Below are positions 40,196 to 50,484 of a DNA stretch of 64,000 nt, in pieces. This DNA is from Ascarosepion bandense (lineage: Eukaryota; Mollusca; Cephalopoda; Sepiida; Sepiidae). Made by a program: the position numbers and the translations under genes. The stretch lies in the NCBI GenBank assembly GCA_037127315.1, contig JBBBDQ010001944.1, forward strand, positions 915,001 to 979,000, written 5' to 3'. Position 1 is the first letter of the stretch. Every line of letters starts with the position of its first letter. The notes under the pieces were generated by a model, which was given only the letters and a program-made list of their open reading frames with translations, searched no databases and was not told the origin of the DNA.

Positions 40196-41169
40196 AAAAA
40201 TGTATATTTCGCTCAGATGATTTATTGCATTAGCGCAGCCATAAGAAGCCACTTTGTTTTAAAAAAATACTTTCAAGCAACCAAGCAGAAAGATAGACAT
40301 GTAGTTTGGGTCAAATACGAATTTCTCATATTTCCTTTCGTCCATTTTAAAATTATTTGTGTCTTTTCGATATTTTTTGGTCTTTTGTTTTTGGGGTTTT
40401 TTTTTCAAGCATCTTTTAAAAAAGTTTTCTTTCATTTTATTTCAGTTTGTCGCACGAAATCCTTCTATCATTTCCAGATTTAAATCTAATCCTTACGAAT
40501 ATATTTCACGCTAATTTATCCAAAATTTGCATTTAAAGACACACAAAAAGAAACCCCCACAGATTAATATTTTTCTTCCTTTCTTCTAGAAATAATTTCT
40601 GAACAGTTCTGTCTCTTCTAATCGCCAGATCATCTTCTATTCAAATTCCCCATCGCACTTTGGAATCTCACTAATCCTCCCACTCCATATTTTCATTGTT
40701 GTCTTCTCCACCGCCTGCATTCTGTAACTGAATTTTTATCTTCCTATTAATAACACTCTCATTATTAAACATACTTGAACTTGAGTCTTTCTATATATTT
40801 TCATCCATTTCTCAGTTTATTTTCTAACTTCCGATCAGTTATCGGCGTAAGTCTATCATTTTTTCTGCATATCGGTTTTTCTCATTTTCAGATTTCTTTA
40901 ACGTTTCTCTTTTTTCTCACCTTCTTTTTTGCCATTCCACGTTTTTCATAATTCCTCTCTTTTTGTCGCTACATTTCTTTCTTCTTCTTACTTTAAATTG
41001 TTTCTCTTTCATTCTTCCCTTTTCTCACCTTCTTTAATTATTTGCTTTTTCCTTTTTTTTCTTGACTTTGATTTTATTCATTGTCTTCCTCTTTCAATTT
41101 AAGTCCCATTCTAATTATTTTCTTCCTCTTTAACTTTCTTTCTCGCTTTCTCACTACTATCTTTACCTC
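40196..41169. other. Unassigned, largely pyrimidine-rich
   Basis: From about 40600 the plus strand is TTTCTT/CTTCC-rich, like the stretches at 45.4-46.4 and 49.1-50.3 kb. The 143-residue frame at 40052-40483 begins in the RTE remnant and continues into compositionally biased sequence. Confidence 0.45.
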
Positions 41170-41393
41170 TCCTTCGGTACTTTTGGTCCTGGGCATGACG
41201 ATAAACTGCATCCGACAGCAAGGCTTCTGATTGGGAGTTTGTGTGGAGCATGGAACCACCTCCTAATCGCTGTTGTTCTCGGGTCCACCCTGACCCGGAG
41301 AAGAAGCACCTGTTAGGGTCCCAGCTATGGGTAATTAGTTAACCCCCAAACTGGGATCAAAACACTGTGAAAGTATAAAAAATACACTTTTAT
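41170..41393 (+). mobile_element. SINE B, 5' half (split by LINE)
   Basis: TTGGTCCTGGGCATGACGAT, CATCCGACAGCAAGGCTTCT, GAACCACCTCCTAATCGCTG, TAGGGTCCCAGCTATGGG. It ends in the 16-bp target duplication AAAAATACACTTTTAT (41378-41393). Its other half resumes at 44526. Confidence 0.8.
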
Positions 41394-44300
41394 GGAATAT
41401 CGGGGTTCATGTAGTGCCATATCGCGCACGGACGGGCGTCCCTTCATGAACCTCCGGTGGGCAACCCCGAGGCCACATTATGCTGCAGGCTGTGCCAGTC
41501 TCCATTCCTCACATGCTGCAAATAATAACCAACTGATTCTGCCCTAGTCCTCTCTCCTCAACCAAAACACCATGAAAAACAACAAACAAAATACCAAAAT
41601 CAAACCAGCTACTCGGAAAACGCCCAAACCTATCTGTGTCTCTTTCACTAACATACGCGTTATCCGCACTAACTTTTATAGCGTAGAAGCATTCCTCCAA
41701 ACTAACTCACCTGATATCTTAGCCCTATGCGAAACTAACCTTGACCCGTCTATCCCCTCCTCTGAGTTCTATGTTCCTGGTTACCTTCCTCTCTTCAGGA
41801 AGGACTCCAACGTCCATATGCATGGTCTTGGTGTATATGTCAGTGAACACCTCACCCTAGCTAGAGTAACATCTCTCGAATGACTGGACCAGTCTTTCAT
41901 GTGCTTCCGTCTCTCACTTCTAAGCTCTCTTAGCTATCTCTTCTTCCTCTACCGCTCCCCTCCTCCTCTGACTGCTCGGTACTTGACAGCATCTCTGACA
42001 ATATCGACAAGGCCATTTCTTCGCACCCATCTGCCCATATTTTTGTGTTTGGCGACTTTAACGCCCACCACATTAAGTGACTGGAAAACTCTGTAACCGA
42101 CCCTGCTGGTGTCCACACCTTTAATTTTTCAATCTCTCAATCCCTTACGCAAGTGGTGGACTTCCCACGTGTTTCTCCAATAGCCCTAACGGAAGGGACT
42201 CGCTACTAGACCTCTGCTTCACTTCCACCCCAAATTCTTGCTCCACCAGACAGTTATGCCCTCTCGGAAACTCTGACCACGCCGTAGTTTCTGTCAACAT
42301 CTCGTTCCACTCCACCCCTACCCAAGAAACCCAGACCAACAGAATATCCTACTGCTATCAAAGAGCAAACTGGGATTCGTTCCGTGACTTCCTCTGCGAC
42401 GTCCCTTGGAACAATGTTTTTTGTCTTCTCATCGAAGATGTGCATCAGAGGTTTCCTCCTGGGTTAAGACTGGCATCGATGCATTCATCCCTGCCAGGAA
42501 ATTTCAGCTTAAATCCCATTTGTCTCCCTGGTTCTCGCCCGCTTGCTCGGCCGTCATTGCCCACCGGAATCACTTCTTCCGGCTTTATCGTAGCCACGTG
42601 TCGGACCAAAACAGGCGCCTTTTCCCCTCAGCTCGTAATAAGTGCAAAAAGATACTTAACAAAGCTAAGATGCTGTTTGCTGCCAGGATGAAGCAGCGCA
42701 TAGCGGACAAGGCTGAATGCTTTGCCCATAGATTCTCGACCAATTCGACTCTGGATTCGTCTGGAATCCATACACCAGATTTCCCATCTAGAACTGAGGC
42801 CCAATTGAATGACGTCCACATCACGCCCTCGCTGATTTCTAGCATAATCTCAAAACTGTACCCTCACAAAGCGATTGGTGGGGATGGAATCCCAATCATA
42901 GTTTTGAAGAATTGTGCCCCTGAACTCTCCTCTATCCTTTCTAAGCTCTACAACCTCTGCCTATTTTCCTCCTGCTTTCTTGCCTGTTGAAAGTCTTCTT
43001 CTGTGCTTCCAATATTCAAGAACACTGGTGAACCATCGTACCCCGCAAATTACCGCCTCATCAGCCTTCTTCCGATCTTCGGCAAAGTTTTTGAAGCCAT
43101 TATCAATGCCGAGGTCGTTCAGCATCTCACAGCCCATGGGCTCTTCTCGGACAAGCAGTATGGCTTCCACTTCACTAGGTCCACTGCTGATATGCTAACG
43201 ACCATCACCGAGTATATATACCAGGCTCTCGACAAGAATGGTGAAGCCCGAACCGTAGCCTTGGATATCTCTAAAGCCTTCGACAGAGTATGTCGAAGGC
43301 TTTAGAGATGCCGGCCTTCTACCGAAACTGCGAAGCTATGGCATAACTGGACTTTTGTTGGACTTAATCCGGTCATTCATTTCTAACCGCACACTGAAGG
43401 TGGTATTAAACGGACATGCCTCCCAGAACTACCCTACAAACGCGGGTGTACCCCAAGGCTCTATCCTAGGTCCTACGCTCTTTCTAATCTATATCAATGA
43501 TCTCCCCAATGCCATAAGATCACAAGTAGGCATGTACGCCTATGATACCACAGTTTACTCTCGCCTCGATCAAAAATCTGGTGTTGGTGACAAGGCGAAC
43601 CTCGCTGCCGAGCTTGAGAAGGACCTCCAATCCGAGGTGGATAGGGGTAAGAAATGGCTCGTAAAATTCAATTCTTCCAAAATGAAGCTGCTGTCAATTA
43701 ACCACCACAGACAACCGCACCTCCCTCCCGTTAGCATGGAACAGGCTTGCCTCCCAGAGAGTAAATCACTGCTTGGCCTGAGACTATCAGCGGACCTCAA
43801 GTGGAATGACGACGTCGAATTTATTGCTAAATCTGCTGCTATGAAAGTCGGCTCTTTGTGCAGGGCCTGGAAATTCTTTCCGCCTGAATCTATCCTGCAA
43901 TTATATAAATCCACTATCCGCCCATGTATTGAGTACTGTTGCCACATCTGGTCGGGTGCCCCTTCTATTCTCCTCGGGGTTCTTGACAAAATACAGCGAA
44001 GAATCTGTAATGTGATTGATACCGATTTGGCTGACAGCCTGCAGTATTTCTCTCACTGGTGTGACGTGGCTTCCCTGTACCTCTTCTATAAATACTTTCA
44101 TGGCTTTATCTCTGATGAACTTAAATCACTGGTGCCACCTAGATGTGAATTTGCACGAAATACTAGATTGGCAACTAGGTCCCAACTTTTCCAGTGAAAC
44201 CGATGAAATGTAACCGCAATTTCTACTCCAACAGCTTCTTTCCTCGCACTTCCCGCTTGTGGAAATCCCTACTGCATGCTTGCTTCCCCGACGGCTACAA

Positions 44301-44525
44301 CCTCCAGGAGTTTAAATGTAAGGTCACTAGACACCTTCTAACACACTAACTCACACCCACTCTCTTCAACTCTCTCCCTATGTACATCCTAAGTCGTCTA
44401 TCACCCTCCTCCTGACATTTCCTATACCCAATCCCTCTATGTAACCCCCTGCGCTATAGTGGCAGTGGAATGCTTTGCTTGGGGTGATACGATTAAAATA
44501 TATATATATATATATATACATACAT
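41394..44525 (+). mobile_element. CR1/L2/jockey-like LINE, structurally complete, 3.13 kb
   Basis: It lies between 16-bp target duplications (41378-41393 and 44526-44541, one mismatch), so both ends are defined. The 5' leader of about 180 bp (GGAATATCGGGGTTCATG...) contains an inverted pair GGGGTTCATG...CATGAACC. One EN-RT reading frame follows with no ORF1. The 3' tail is CCCCCTGCGCTATAGTGGCA, GTGGAATGCTTTGCTTGGGG, TGATACGATTAAAA. It inserted into SINE B. Confidence 0.85.
41572..44350 (+). pseudogene. LINE endonuclease-reverse transcriptase pseudogene
   Basis: An EN-RT polyprotein would nick DNA and reverse-transcribe its own RNA at the nick. EN motifs: VSFTNIRVIRTNFYSVEAFL, PDILALCETNLD, then in a shifted frame GDFNAHH (about 42050) and GNSDHAVVSVN (about 42258). 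RT motifs: HKAIGGDGIPIIVLKNCAPE, ALDISKAFDRV (motif A, about 43255), NAGVPQGSILGPTLFLIYIN (motif B, about 43440). Motif C at about 43530 reads YAYDTT instead of YADDTT, so a catalytic Asp is lost. The C-terminal SLCRAWKFFPPESILQLYKS and CCHIWSGAPS regions follow. Other breaks: a stop at 41881, TGA for Trp at 42988, a stop caused by an 18-bp inverted duplication at 43267-43309, and a shift after 44190. Clearly inactive. Confidence 0.88.
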
Positions 44526-44860
44526 AAAAATAGACTTTTATAAAAAAAAAATTTGAAAGAAAAAATATTACCAACAATACATTTTTGAATAAAAAATTAT
44601 TTCCATAACACATTTTTGAAGAAAATAAATTATTCTCTGCAAAACATTTTTTAATAAAAAAGTAGAAGACATTTTCAGTTTTCTAAAATAAAAAGAATAA
44701 AAACAAAAAATTTTATTAAAATCTGACTAAATCAACTTTCTCATTATAACCGAACATTACCTTAAAACCCACCTTTCTGCCATTGAATGATCCACAGAGG
44801 TGTTGATATGCCGTTAAACAAAACTCAAACTCCAACTCAAACCCTCTTTACTTTTGAAAC
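44526..44860 (+). mobile_element. SINE B, 3' half (split by LINE)
   Basis: Starts with the second target duplication copy AAAAATAGACTTTTAT, then the ACCAACAATACATTTTTG repeat block, TCATTATAACCGAACATTAC, GGTGTTGATATGCCGTTAAA and an AACTC tail. Together the halves give a SINE B of about 535 bp. Confidence 0.8.
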
Positions 44861-44915
44861 TCTCTCGTTCTCTTTTATCTCTCTCTCTATTTCTACCTTT
44901 CTCTTTCCAATTGTT

Positions 44916-45325
44916 TGTCTGCCTTTTTCGTTCTCTCTTTTTCCCGTCTATAATTCTTTTTCGTTCTCTCTTTTTCCCGTCTATAATTCTTTTTCGTTCT
45001 CTCTTTTTCCCGTCTATAATTCTTTTTCGTTCTCTCTTTTTCCTGTCTATAATTCTTTTTCGTTCTCTCTTTTTCCCGTCTATAATTCTTTTTCGTTCTC
45101 TCTTTTTCCCGTCTATAATTCTTTTTCGTTCTCTCTTTTTCCCGTCTATAATTCTTTTTCGTTCTCTCTTTTTCCCGTCTATAATTCTTTTTCGTTCTCT
45201 CTTTTTCCCGTCTATAATTCTTTTTCGTTCTCTCTTTTTCCCGTCTATAATTCTTTTTCGTTCTCTCTTTTTCCCGTCTATAATTCTTTTTCGTTCTCTC
45301 TTTTTCCCGTCTATAATTCTTTCTT
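44916..45325 (+). repeat. 33-bp minisatellite, about 12 units
   Basis: The unit is TCTTTTTCGTTCTCTCTTTT followed by TCCCGTCTATAAT, almost identical throughout. Since 33 is a multiple of 3, long frames pass through it (one gives an 11-residue repeat FPVYNSFSFSL). They are compositional, not a gene. Confidence 0.95.
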
Positions 45326-45879
45326 ATACTCGTCTTTATAATCAGCTCTCATCAATTGTTTGACTTTCTATTCCGATGTTTATCAGTATCTTTCTTTCTC
45401 CATTTTCTTTTTTCTTTCCTTCTTTCTTTCTTTCTTCTTTTGCTTTCCTTTTACTTTCTTTCTTTTTCGATTTCACACTTCTTTTCTGTTTCGCTTCTCT
45501 TCCTTCTCGGCAATCGACATTTTTTAAACACCTTTCCTCTCTTTAGCGCCACCTTTCTTCATCCCATTTACTTTTAATTGTTTCTCCATCTCTTTATCCA
45601 GTCTCCTCCTCATTTCTCTTTTTATTTTCACCTTCTATTCCCTGTTGTAGCGTTTGACATTCGGCGAGATTCTACCTTTAAGTTATGGGTGCTCGATGGA
45701 GGAAGGTATAATTTAGCCTGTTATATACATGTTGTAAACACGCCAGTAGTCGAGAGTATTCAAATTCATTATGTTTTCTCTCTCTTGCACCCTTTACTTT
45801 TTATCTTTCCCCGTTCTAATTCATGTCTTTTCCCCCCCCTTTTTTTTTCGTTTTCATTTTTATCTCTTCTCTTCACAGT
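45326..45879. repeat. Pyrimidine-rich sequence with a shared repeat fragment
   Basis: CTTTCTTT-rich on the plus strand. 45331-45400 is the same sequence as the flanks of the RTE insertion at 49.27-50.08 kb but without the insert. 45725-45775 (TGTAAACACGCCAGTAGTCG) matches 3548-3585. Confidence 0.6.
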
Positions 45880-46075
45880 TCCTTTCCCTTAAGAAAGATA
45901 TTAATCCGCCTCTTCCCTCCAGTTATGGGTTAAATAACAGGACAGATTTGGTGCTATAGGCTTGGCAGAAAGCAATGGCAACCTACTGCGGGATAACCTT
46001 CTGCCCAGTCAGTCATGTCTCTTTCGAGACATGAAGCGTGTATCACGTATGGCACTTTAACTGACTGACTGACTT
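45880..46075 (+). mobile_element. SINE A, 3' part
   Basis: AGATATTAATCCGCCTCTTC, GTTATGGGTTAAATAACAGG, AATGGCAACCTACTGCGGGA, CCAGTCAGTCATGTCTC, GAGACATGA and an ACTGACTGACTGAC tail. The tRNA-like head is missing. Confidence 0.8.
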
Positions 46076-46501
46076 CACAGTCACTCATTATTTTTTTCTT
46101 TGTCTCTTTCTCTTTTGATCTCTTTCTTTCTCATTTCATTCTCTCTTTTCCCTCTTGAGCATTCTCCCTTTATATCTACCTCTTTCTCCCCACTATTACC
46201 TCCGCTTCGTTTTCAAAGTTTCTCTTATTCTTTCTTTTCACCATTTTTATTATTCCCTCGCTTCAGAGTTTCCATCCCCCTCTCTATCTTCCACCCTCTA
46301 TATCTATTTTCATTCTCTCTATATACATATATCTATTTTTCTTTCTTCTTTGCACTTTTTCTATAGTTTCCCCTCTCTTGCTTCTCTTTGTTTCTTACCC
46401 TTTTTCTCTACCTTTCTTTCTCTTTTTCATGTCAGCATTTCTTTATCTTTCTTTTTACACACACGCACACACACACATACACACATATGTCACTATATAC
46501 G

Positions 46502-46541
<40 letters not shown>
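46076..46541. repeat. Pyrimidine-rich tract ending in (CA)n and (AT)n
   Basis: CTTT-rich sequence, then a CA-rich run at 46456-46488 and an AT run at 46505-46541. The 60-136-residue frames are compositional. Confidence 0.8.
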
Positions 46542-46544
<3 letters not shown>

Positions 46545-46765
46545 GTCAGGAGATCTACACAGTGAAACATCTACTAACAAGCTGCATAGATCTTCAACAA
46601 ATGCGATTAAGATAAAATCAAGAAAACAATCTGAAAGACATCTTCAACAAACTTAAATGACCTTTTAAAATTTCTAAAAGCCATAAAACTATATAACAAA
46701 ATATAGTTGAAAAAGAAGATAGCTTATGAACATGACACATCAAATAACAACACCTCTACTTATAT
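46542..46765. other. Unassigned sequence
   Basis: Nothing recognised. Confidence 0.4.
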
Positions 46766-47456
46766 AGCATGGAACAGGCATGCCTCCCAGAGAGTAAAAC
46801 ACTACGCCTGCTTGACCTGACACTCTCAGCGGACCTCAAGTGGAATGACTACGTCGAATCTATTGCTAAATCCGCTGCTATGATAGTTGGCTCTCTGTGC
46901 AGGGCCCGGAAATTCTTTCAGCCTGAATCTATACTGTACTTATACAAATTTACCATCCGCCCGTGTTTTGAATACGGTTGCCACATCTGGTCGGGTGCCC
47001 CTACTATTCTCCTCGGGGTTCTTGACAAAATACAGAGATGAATCTGTAACGTGATTGATACCGACTTAGCTGACAGCCTGCAATCACTCTCTCACCGGCG
47101 TGTCGTGGCTTCCATGTGCCTCTTCTATAAATACTTTCATGGCTTGTGCTCTGATGAACTTAAATCACTAGGTGTGAGTTTGCACGAGATACTAGATTGG
47201 CAACTAGGTCCCACCCTTTTACAGTGAAACCTATGAAATGTAACCGCAATTTGTACTCCAACAGCTTCTGCATGCTTGCTTCCCCGACGGCTATAACCTC
47301 CAGGAGTTTAAATGTAAGGTCAATAGACACCTCCTAACACACTAACCCTCCCATTCTCTCCAACTCTCCCCCTATGGACATCCTAACTCGTCTATCACCC
47401 TGTGTAACCCCCTGCGTTATAGTGGCAGTGGAATGCCTTGCTTGGGGTGACATGAT
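46766..47456 (+). pseudogene. CR1/L2/jockey-like LINE, 5'-truncated
   Basis: The frame 46769-47041 reads MEQACLPESKTLRLLDLTLS, ADLKWNDYVESIAKSAAMIV, GSLCRARKFFQPESILYLYK, FEYGCHIWSGAPTILLGVLD. A stop (CGA to TGA) then follows, with further parts of the C-terminus after it (IDTDLADSLQSLSHRR and CLFYKYFHGLCSDELKSL). The 3' tail CCCCCTGCGTTATAGTGGCA, GTGGAATGCCTTGCTTGGGG lies at 47407-47450. It starts at the position equivalent to 43736 of the complete copy, downstream of the catalytic motifs. Confidence 0.82.
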
Positions 47457-47544
47457 GAAAAACAAAAAAATCTCCACAGCAATACTCACAAAAAATCAAC
47501 AAGCAGTAAACAAAAACAGAACAAGTTCTTCAGCATTAAATGAC

Positions 47545-47547
<3 letters not shown>

Positions 47548-47610
<63 letters not shown>

Positions 47611-47629
47611 GTGTGTGTATATATATATA
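47548..47629. repeat. (AT)n(GT)n(AT)n compound microsatellite
   Basis: AT, GT and AT runs in series. Confidence 0.95.
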
Positions 47630-47645
47630 GTTTAGTTGTTTGTTT

Positions 47646-47885
47646 TATGTGCGCTTCTCATCGGGTGATAATTTGAAGATTTCAAATTATCACCTGATAA
47701 GAAGCGCACATAGCAGCTTCGAAACGCCACAATTTTTGTGTAGCGATACTATGAATTTATAAACCATTGTAACAACCATTTCAGTATAATGCTCTACGTT
47801 GTATCGAGCTCTCTTTATAAAAGTGAATGTATGGACAGCAGGTAAAAAAAACCTACGAGTTCTATAACTTTGTTACAATATATAT
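47646..47885 (+). repeat. Family F repeat, most complete copy
   Basis: The order is an inverted duplication of the ribozyme 5' half (47646-47677), the ribozyme-like motif (47681-47755), TTTATAAACCATTGTAACAA, GCTCTACGTTGTATCGAG, CTCTTTATAAAAGTGAATG, ACAGCAGGTAAAAAAAACC and ACTTTGTTACAATATATATA. There is no ORF, so it is non-autonomous. Confidence 0.65.
47681..47755 (+). ncRNA. Hammerhead-ribozyme-like motif in family F, copy b
   Basis: Seen: stem I TATCAC (47688-47693) with GCGATA (47743-47748, one C/A mismatch) plus distal TTCA/TGAA. The core CTGATAA (47694-47700) differs from CUGANGA only at the G. Stem II GAAGC (47701-47705) pairs perfectly with GCTTC (47716-47720) and is followed by GAAA. 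Stem III CGC pairs with GTG under A-T, and the NUH triplet is GTA (47740-47742). The inverted duplicate immediately upstream preserves that G (reads CCGATGA), so the ancestral core was probably CTGATGA. Compared with the 6.4-kb copy, stem II changes from GGAGC/GCTCC to GAAGC/GCTTC and stem III from A-T to G-T, both keeping the pairing. Confidence 0.68.
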
Positions 47886-48486
47886 AATGACGTAAATTAA
47901 TAAATATACATATGATGGTACACATATGTATAGTATCATTATTCTGATGCTAATAAAACAGTGTGCAATGTGTGAACAAATCTGTACATATACATATTAA
48001 AACAAATATACATATTATCCTATGTCTACGGCACGACTCGGAGTTGCATGCGTTATGCAATCATCAGGTGCATATTTCAATCTCACAGTTTAATAGATTT
48101 GAATTTATGTTCATTCGATGTTCATTGGAATTAAATCTTATTAAGTTAAGTTACTGCTTTTTTAATAACAAGATTAAAATTCTAAATATCCTCAAGTTAC
48201 ATTTACATAAAAATTCAAAATTTAAAATTTAAATTTAAATAAAAAATATTAAAAATAAAAATAAAATACAGGAAGAATAAATAAAAGGGGCGTAAATCGT
48301 GAAACGTAAAAATTTAATTATTCAAATATTACATGTTGGCAGAAAGTTAAAATTTTAGATCAAAATAAAACATAAATGAGAATAAAAATTAAGAATTAAA
48401 AAGTCAAATTTAGAATTAAATTTAAAAATTAAACAACATAGGGAACAAAAAGAAAATGGGTTTAATTCCTAATTGTTAAAAGTAAT
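47886..48486. other. Unassigned AT-rich sequence
   Basis: A/T-rich with repeated AAAATTAAAATT-type stretches near 48190-48470. No feature recognised. Confidence 0.45.
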
Positions 48487-48494
48487 CATGCGGG

Positions 48495-48532
<38 letters not shown>
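48487..48532. repeat. (GAAA)n microsatellite
   Basis: Ten units of AAAG/GAAA. Confidence 0.95.
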
Positions 48533-48533
<1 letters not shown>

Positions 48534-48691
48534 GGAAAACGTATAGAGGAATCTATATCAATGTTGCTAATATATTTTCTCACCATTCTAGCTTTCTCTG
48601 CTTTATCCTCCCTTTGCCACCATTTTTTTCTTTTACCTCTCTCTTTCTCTCTCAATCTCTTTCTCTCTCCTCTCTCATCCTTTTTTTTAAA

Positions 48692-49045
48692 CATATCACC
48701 CCGAGTAAGACGGTAACGCCACTGATGTGCAGGGGGCTACATAAGAGTAAAAAGATTAGATAGAAGAGAGTGGAGAGAAGGACGAATCAGTTAGAAAGGA
48801 GCAGAAGAAGGAAGGGAATACAGGTGTGATGATAGTTGCAGAGATGGAGAGAAAGGAATGGATATACAGGTTGGTGAAAAAAGAACTAGGGTCAAGTGGT
48901 TAAGAGATGAGTATTGACCTTGCAATAAAATTCCTGGATTTTTTAGCCGTCAGGAAAGCAAGAATAAGGAAGCGAGTTTCACAGGCGGGAAGTGCGAGAA
49001 AAGAAGCTGCAGGATAGAATTGCCGTCTGCATTTGGTTGATCTTT
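48692..49045 (-). pseudogene. CR1/L2/jockey-like LINE, extreme 3' end
   Basis: Minus strand: coding remnants matching CRRQFYPAASFLALPACETR and FLILAFLTAKKSRNF, then the tail TATGTAGCCCCCTGCACATC, AGTGGCGTTACCGTCTTAC, CGGGGTGATATG. It shares the TCAGTGGCGTTACCG tail variant with the VNTR element. About 350 bp survive. Confidence 0.7.
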
Positions 49046-49117
49046 CTTTTCACTCCATTTAAGTACTATAAGTATTCTTGTCCTTTCCTTTAATTGTCGC
49101 TCCCTATCATCCATCTT

Positions 49118-49153
<36 letters not shown>

Positions 49154-49266
49154 TGTATTTCTCACTTTATCTTTTTCTCTTTACACTTGTTATCGTCTTC
49201 CTTTTTGTTCTCTCGTTTTCCCGTTCATTACTCTTTTTTGAACTGTCTTTATATTTAGCTCTCATT
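49046..49266. repeat. Pyrimidine-rich sequence with (CT)n
   Basis: Includes a CT run at about 49121-49150. Its right end, up to the insertion, resembles 45.2-45.36 kb. Confidence 0.6.
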
Positions 49267-50077
49267 AATTTTATCACTTCCTAGGTACTTAAATTCTTGT
49301 ACGTGTTTGATTCTGTTATCCCCCACCTGTATTTGGCATTTTGGGTTGTACCTTTTGCTGATGACCATGCACTCAGTTTTCTTAAAGTTTATTTGTAGTC
49401 CCTTCTTGTCACTCTCCACTGCTACTTTCTATATGAGCTCTTGTAGTTTCCTTTCCGTGTCCGCAATCAGCACTGTATCGTCCGCATACCTTATGGAAAG
49501 TGCGACACGGAGATCCGAAGGCGAATTGGCATGGCAAAGGATGCGTTCCAGAAGATGAGCAAAATACTAACACACAAGAAAATCTCAATAGAAACGAAGA
49601 AAAGAGTGCTAGACTGCTACGTGATGTCAGTTCTTCAATACGGCAGGGAATGCTGGACAATATCATCGAAAATGAGGACAAAACTGGAAGCGGCCGAAAT
49701 GTGGTTCTACAGAAGGATGCTACGGATATCGTGAACTGAGCATACAAGCAACGGCGAGGTGTTAGAAAGAATGGCAACAAAAAGGAAATTGATGCTGAGC
49801 ATCAGAAAGAGACAACTGAAGTTCCTGGGACATGTAATGAGGAAAGAGAGCCTGGAGAACCTGATACTGACTGGCCAGATAGAAGGAAGGAGAGACAGAG
49901 GAAGGCAACGGATAACATATTTGCAGGGCCTGATCAGGTGGATGACAGAACGGGGGTTGCCAGGAGCAACAGGAGCAAACATACTAAGAGCCACAAGGGA
50001 TAGTTAGACGTGGAGAGCTATGATCGCCTACGTCCTGAAGGGACAGGGCACATAGAAGAAGAAGAATTTTATCACTT
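49267..50077. mobile_element. RTE-like LINE with 5' inversion and exact 13-bp target duplication
   Basis: AATTTTATCACTT occurs at 49267-49279 and 50065-50077. Between them 49280-49490 is minus strand (from the YADD motif down to the EFKYLG position), while 49493-50064 is plus strand (from DGKCDTEIRR to the GCACATAGAAGAAGAAG tail). This is the classic twin-priming structure. The insertion is missing from the otherwise similar sequence at 45331-45400. Low damage in the frames suggests a young event. Confidence 0.9.
49496..50057 (+). pseudogene. RTE-like LINE reverse transcriptase C-terminus, plus-strand part
   Basis: Two overlapping frames carry it. 49531-49734: MAKDAFQKMSKILTHKKIS, IETKKRVLDCYVMSVLQYGR, ECWTISSKMRTKLEAAEMWF. 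49759-50007: MLERMATKRKLMLSIRKRQL, KFLGHVMRKESLENLILTGQ, IEGRRDRGRQRITYLQGLIR. A TGA replaces Trp at 49738 (compare ISWTEH in the 61-kb copy) and another stop follows at 50005. The upstream palm with YADDTVLIADTERKLQEL is present but inverted (49280-49490), so no functional protein can be made. Very similar to the 61-kb copy at the nucleotide level. Confidence 0.85.
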
Positions 50078-50350
50078 TCTATTCCGATGTTTATCAATAC
50101 CTTTCTTTATCCATTTTATTTTTCTTTCTTAGCTTTTTTTTTTTTCTTGTTTTTTTTCTTTCATCTGTTGATCTTTTCTCTCTTCCTTTCCATCTATTTC
50201 TCACATTATATTCCACTCACTGCTCCGTTTTTATCCGTTTATTTCTTTAACGTTTTTACTTTCTTCTGTTTCTACCAATTTTTCATTCATCTTTATGCCT
50301 TAATTCATATCTCCCCCTTTATACACACACACTTTAACCCTCTTTCATTG
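50078..50350. repeat. Pyrimidine-rich sequence
   Basis: TTTCTTTT-rich, continuing the pre-insertion locus. Frames are compositional. Confidence 0.6.
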
Positions 50351-50353
50351 CCA

Positions 50354-50463
50354 GAAATACGGCCATAAACAATTAAAACACTAGTTCTCGTATGATAATC
50401 GAAGTTAAGCCTGGTCAGTACCAAAATGATTGACCGCTTGGGAATACCAGGTACTGTAAGCGT
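50354..50463 (+). pseudogene. 5S rRNA-like pseudogene, unit 1
   Basis: ATACGGCCATA at the 5' end, TTCTCGTATGATAATCGAAG, TTAAGCCTGGTCAGTACC, TTGACCGCTTGGGAATACC, AGGTACTGTAAG. It covers the full 5S length with mismatches throughout, notably in the 5' third. Confidence 0.75.
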
Positions 50464-50484
50464 GCATGAACAGATGGCATATGG

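Noticed and set aside
40052..40483. 143-residue frame as a gene
   Set aside because: Starts inside an RTE remnant and runs into T-rich sequence giving a Phe-rich tail; no domain.
42585..43170. Minus-strand frames opposite the LINE reverse transcriptase
   Set aside because: Antisense shadows; the plus strand carries EN and RT motifs in order.
44787..45363. 184- and 169-residue frames with an 11-residue repeat (FPVYNSFSFSL)
   Set aside because: A 33-bp minisatellite keeps all frames open; two frames are equally long, so neither is likely to be coding.
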